From NCBI GenBank assembly GCA_030741175.1, contig JASLVT010000093.1:1-5798 (forward strand): a stretch of 5,798 nt of DNA, in the 5' to 3' direction. The DNA comes from Porticoccaceae bacterium (GTDB lineage Bacteria; Pseudomonadota; Gammaproteobacteria; Pseudomonadales; Porticoccaceae). The notes beneath the pieces were generated by a model. The model ran no database searches. It was not told the DNA's origin and saw only the letters and a program-made list of their open reading frames with translations. This document shows positions 5,471-5,798 of this stretch, one piece after another (the stretch's first letter is position 1; every line of letters begins with the position of its first letter). A program made the position numbers and the translations under genes.

Positions 5471-5798
5471 TTAAAATTTAGCCATTACGGTAAACCATAA
5501 CTTATCTGTATCCGAGGCATGACTATCGGCATCATAAGAAGCATATTTAAGTTGCACAGATAGCCCCTTTTTAATTGGATAGGTTGCGACCACATCCAAT
5601 TCAGAACCTAAATCAGCGCCACCATAGTCTGCAGTAAAATCATGATAAAACAGAGCCACCTTGGCCGGCCCTAGCTTACCCGCCAGTTTTAAATAGCTGT
5701 CCTCAACACCATTGGCTGGCGTACCGAGAAATTTATCAGCCCAACCTTGGAACTTGTGCAGCGTCGCCAATGGCGTTTTAAATGCCGCTGTACCATCA
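5471..5798 (-). CDS. Outer-membrane porin, alginate-export-like family (3' part only)
   Basis: The last 108 or so codons of a gene whose 5' end lies beyond the right edge; the frame is open to the window end, and the TTG at 5770 is internal, not a start. Alternating hydrophobic and polar strands (for example KVALFYHDFTADYG, ELDVVATYPI, GLSVQLKYASYDA) and the terminal Phe of LWFTVMAKF mark an outer-membrane beta-barrel with a BAM recognition end. The segment LHKFQGWADKFLGTPANGVED resembles proteins annotated as alginate export family porins. The substrate cannot be read from this fragment. Its position immediately upstream of nasTS and nrt suggests a channel for nitrate or another small anion, but that is inference; it could equally be an unrelated neighbour. 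Confidence 0.8.
   Translation of the reverse strand, partial: DGTAAFKTPLATLHKFQGWADKFLGTPANGVEDSYLKLAGKLGPAKVALFYHDFTADYGGADLGSELDVVATYPIKKGLSVQLKYASYDADSHASDTDKLWFTVMAKF

Noticed and set aside
5471..5770. A complete 99-residue gene starting at the TTG at 5770
   Set aside because: The frame stays open to the window end and the upstream codons continue the porin-like sequence, so this is a truncated larger gene.
1..5798. CRISPR arrays, tRNA or rRNA genes, insertion sequences, or a new defence system
   Set aside because: No regularly spaced repeats, tRNA-like cloverleaf, transposase or terminal inverted repeats were seen; all genes fit a nitrate uptake and regulation locus.

Overview
The window carries one functional locus, nitrate uptake and its control, on the minus strand of what looks like a Gram-negative proteobacterium, most likely a gammaproteobacterium. 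The evidence is an outer-membrane beta-barrel C-terminus, a Sec signal peptide without a lipobox on the periplasmic binding protein, a sigma-54/NtrC-type promoter, and a NasT-NasS pair of the Azotobacter/Pseudomonas kind. Base composition is moderate. All genes read right to left, and I found no convincing plus-strand gene.

Layout in transcription order (right to left). At the right edge is the 3' part of an outer-membrane porin resembling the alginate-export family (cut by the window end). A strong hairpin without a good U-tract separates it from nasT (ANTAR response regulator, RNA-binding antiterminator) and nasS (cytoplasmic nitrate-sensing NrtA homologue), which form a tight two-gene unit. 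A 337-base non-coding stretch follows (3311-3647). It holds a short remnant that reads like the C-terminus of a short-chain dehydrogenase, a perfect 17-bp NtrC-like dyad, a weak IHF-like site, an unexplained 14-bp palindrome, a near-consensus sigma-54 promoter, and a leader RNA. The leader contains an ANTAR-type hexaloop hairpin overlapping a strong intrinsic terminator. Next come the transporter genes nrtA (periplasmic binding protein), nrtB (permease, preceded by an intercistronic hairpin) and a single-domain ATPase gene (nrtD/nasD type) ending 10 bases before the window edge.

How the parts probably work together: nitrogen limitation activates the sigma-54 promoter through NtrC, and nitrate controls whether the transcript passes the leader terminator. 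Without nitrate, NasS would hold NasT. With nitrate, NasT would be freed to stabilise the hexaloop hairpin, which shares bases with the 5' arm of the terminator, so polymerase reads into nrtA-nrtB-ATPase and presumably into reductase genes beyond the left edge. The porin may supply the outer-membrane entry route. The architecture matches known NasST systems. The less expected points are the non-canonical first hairpin, the -12 mismatch in the sigma-54 promoter, the dehydrogenase-like remnant overlapping the enhancer, and the weakly sequestered nrtA ribosome binding site.
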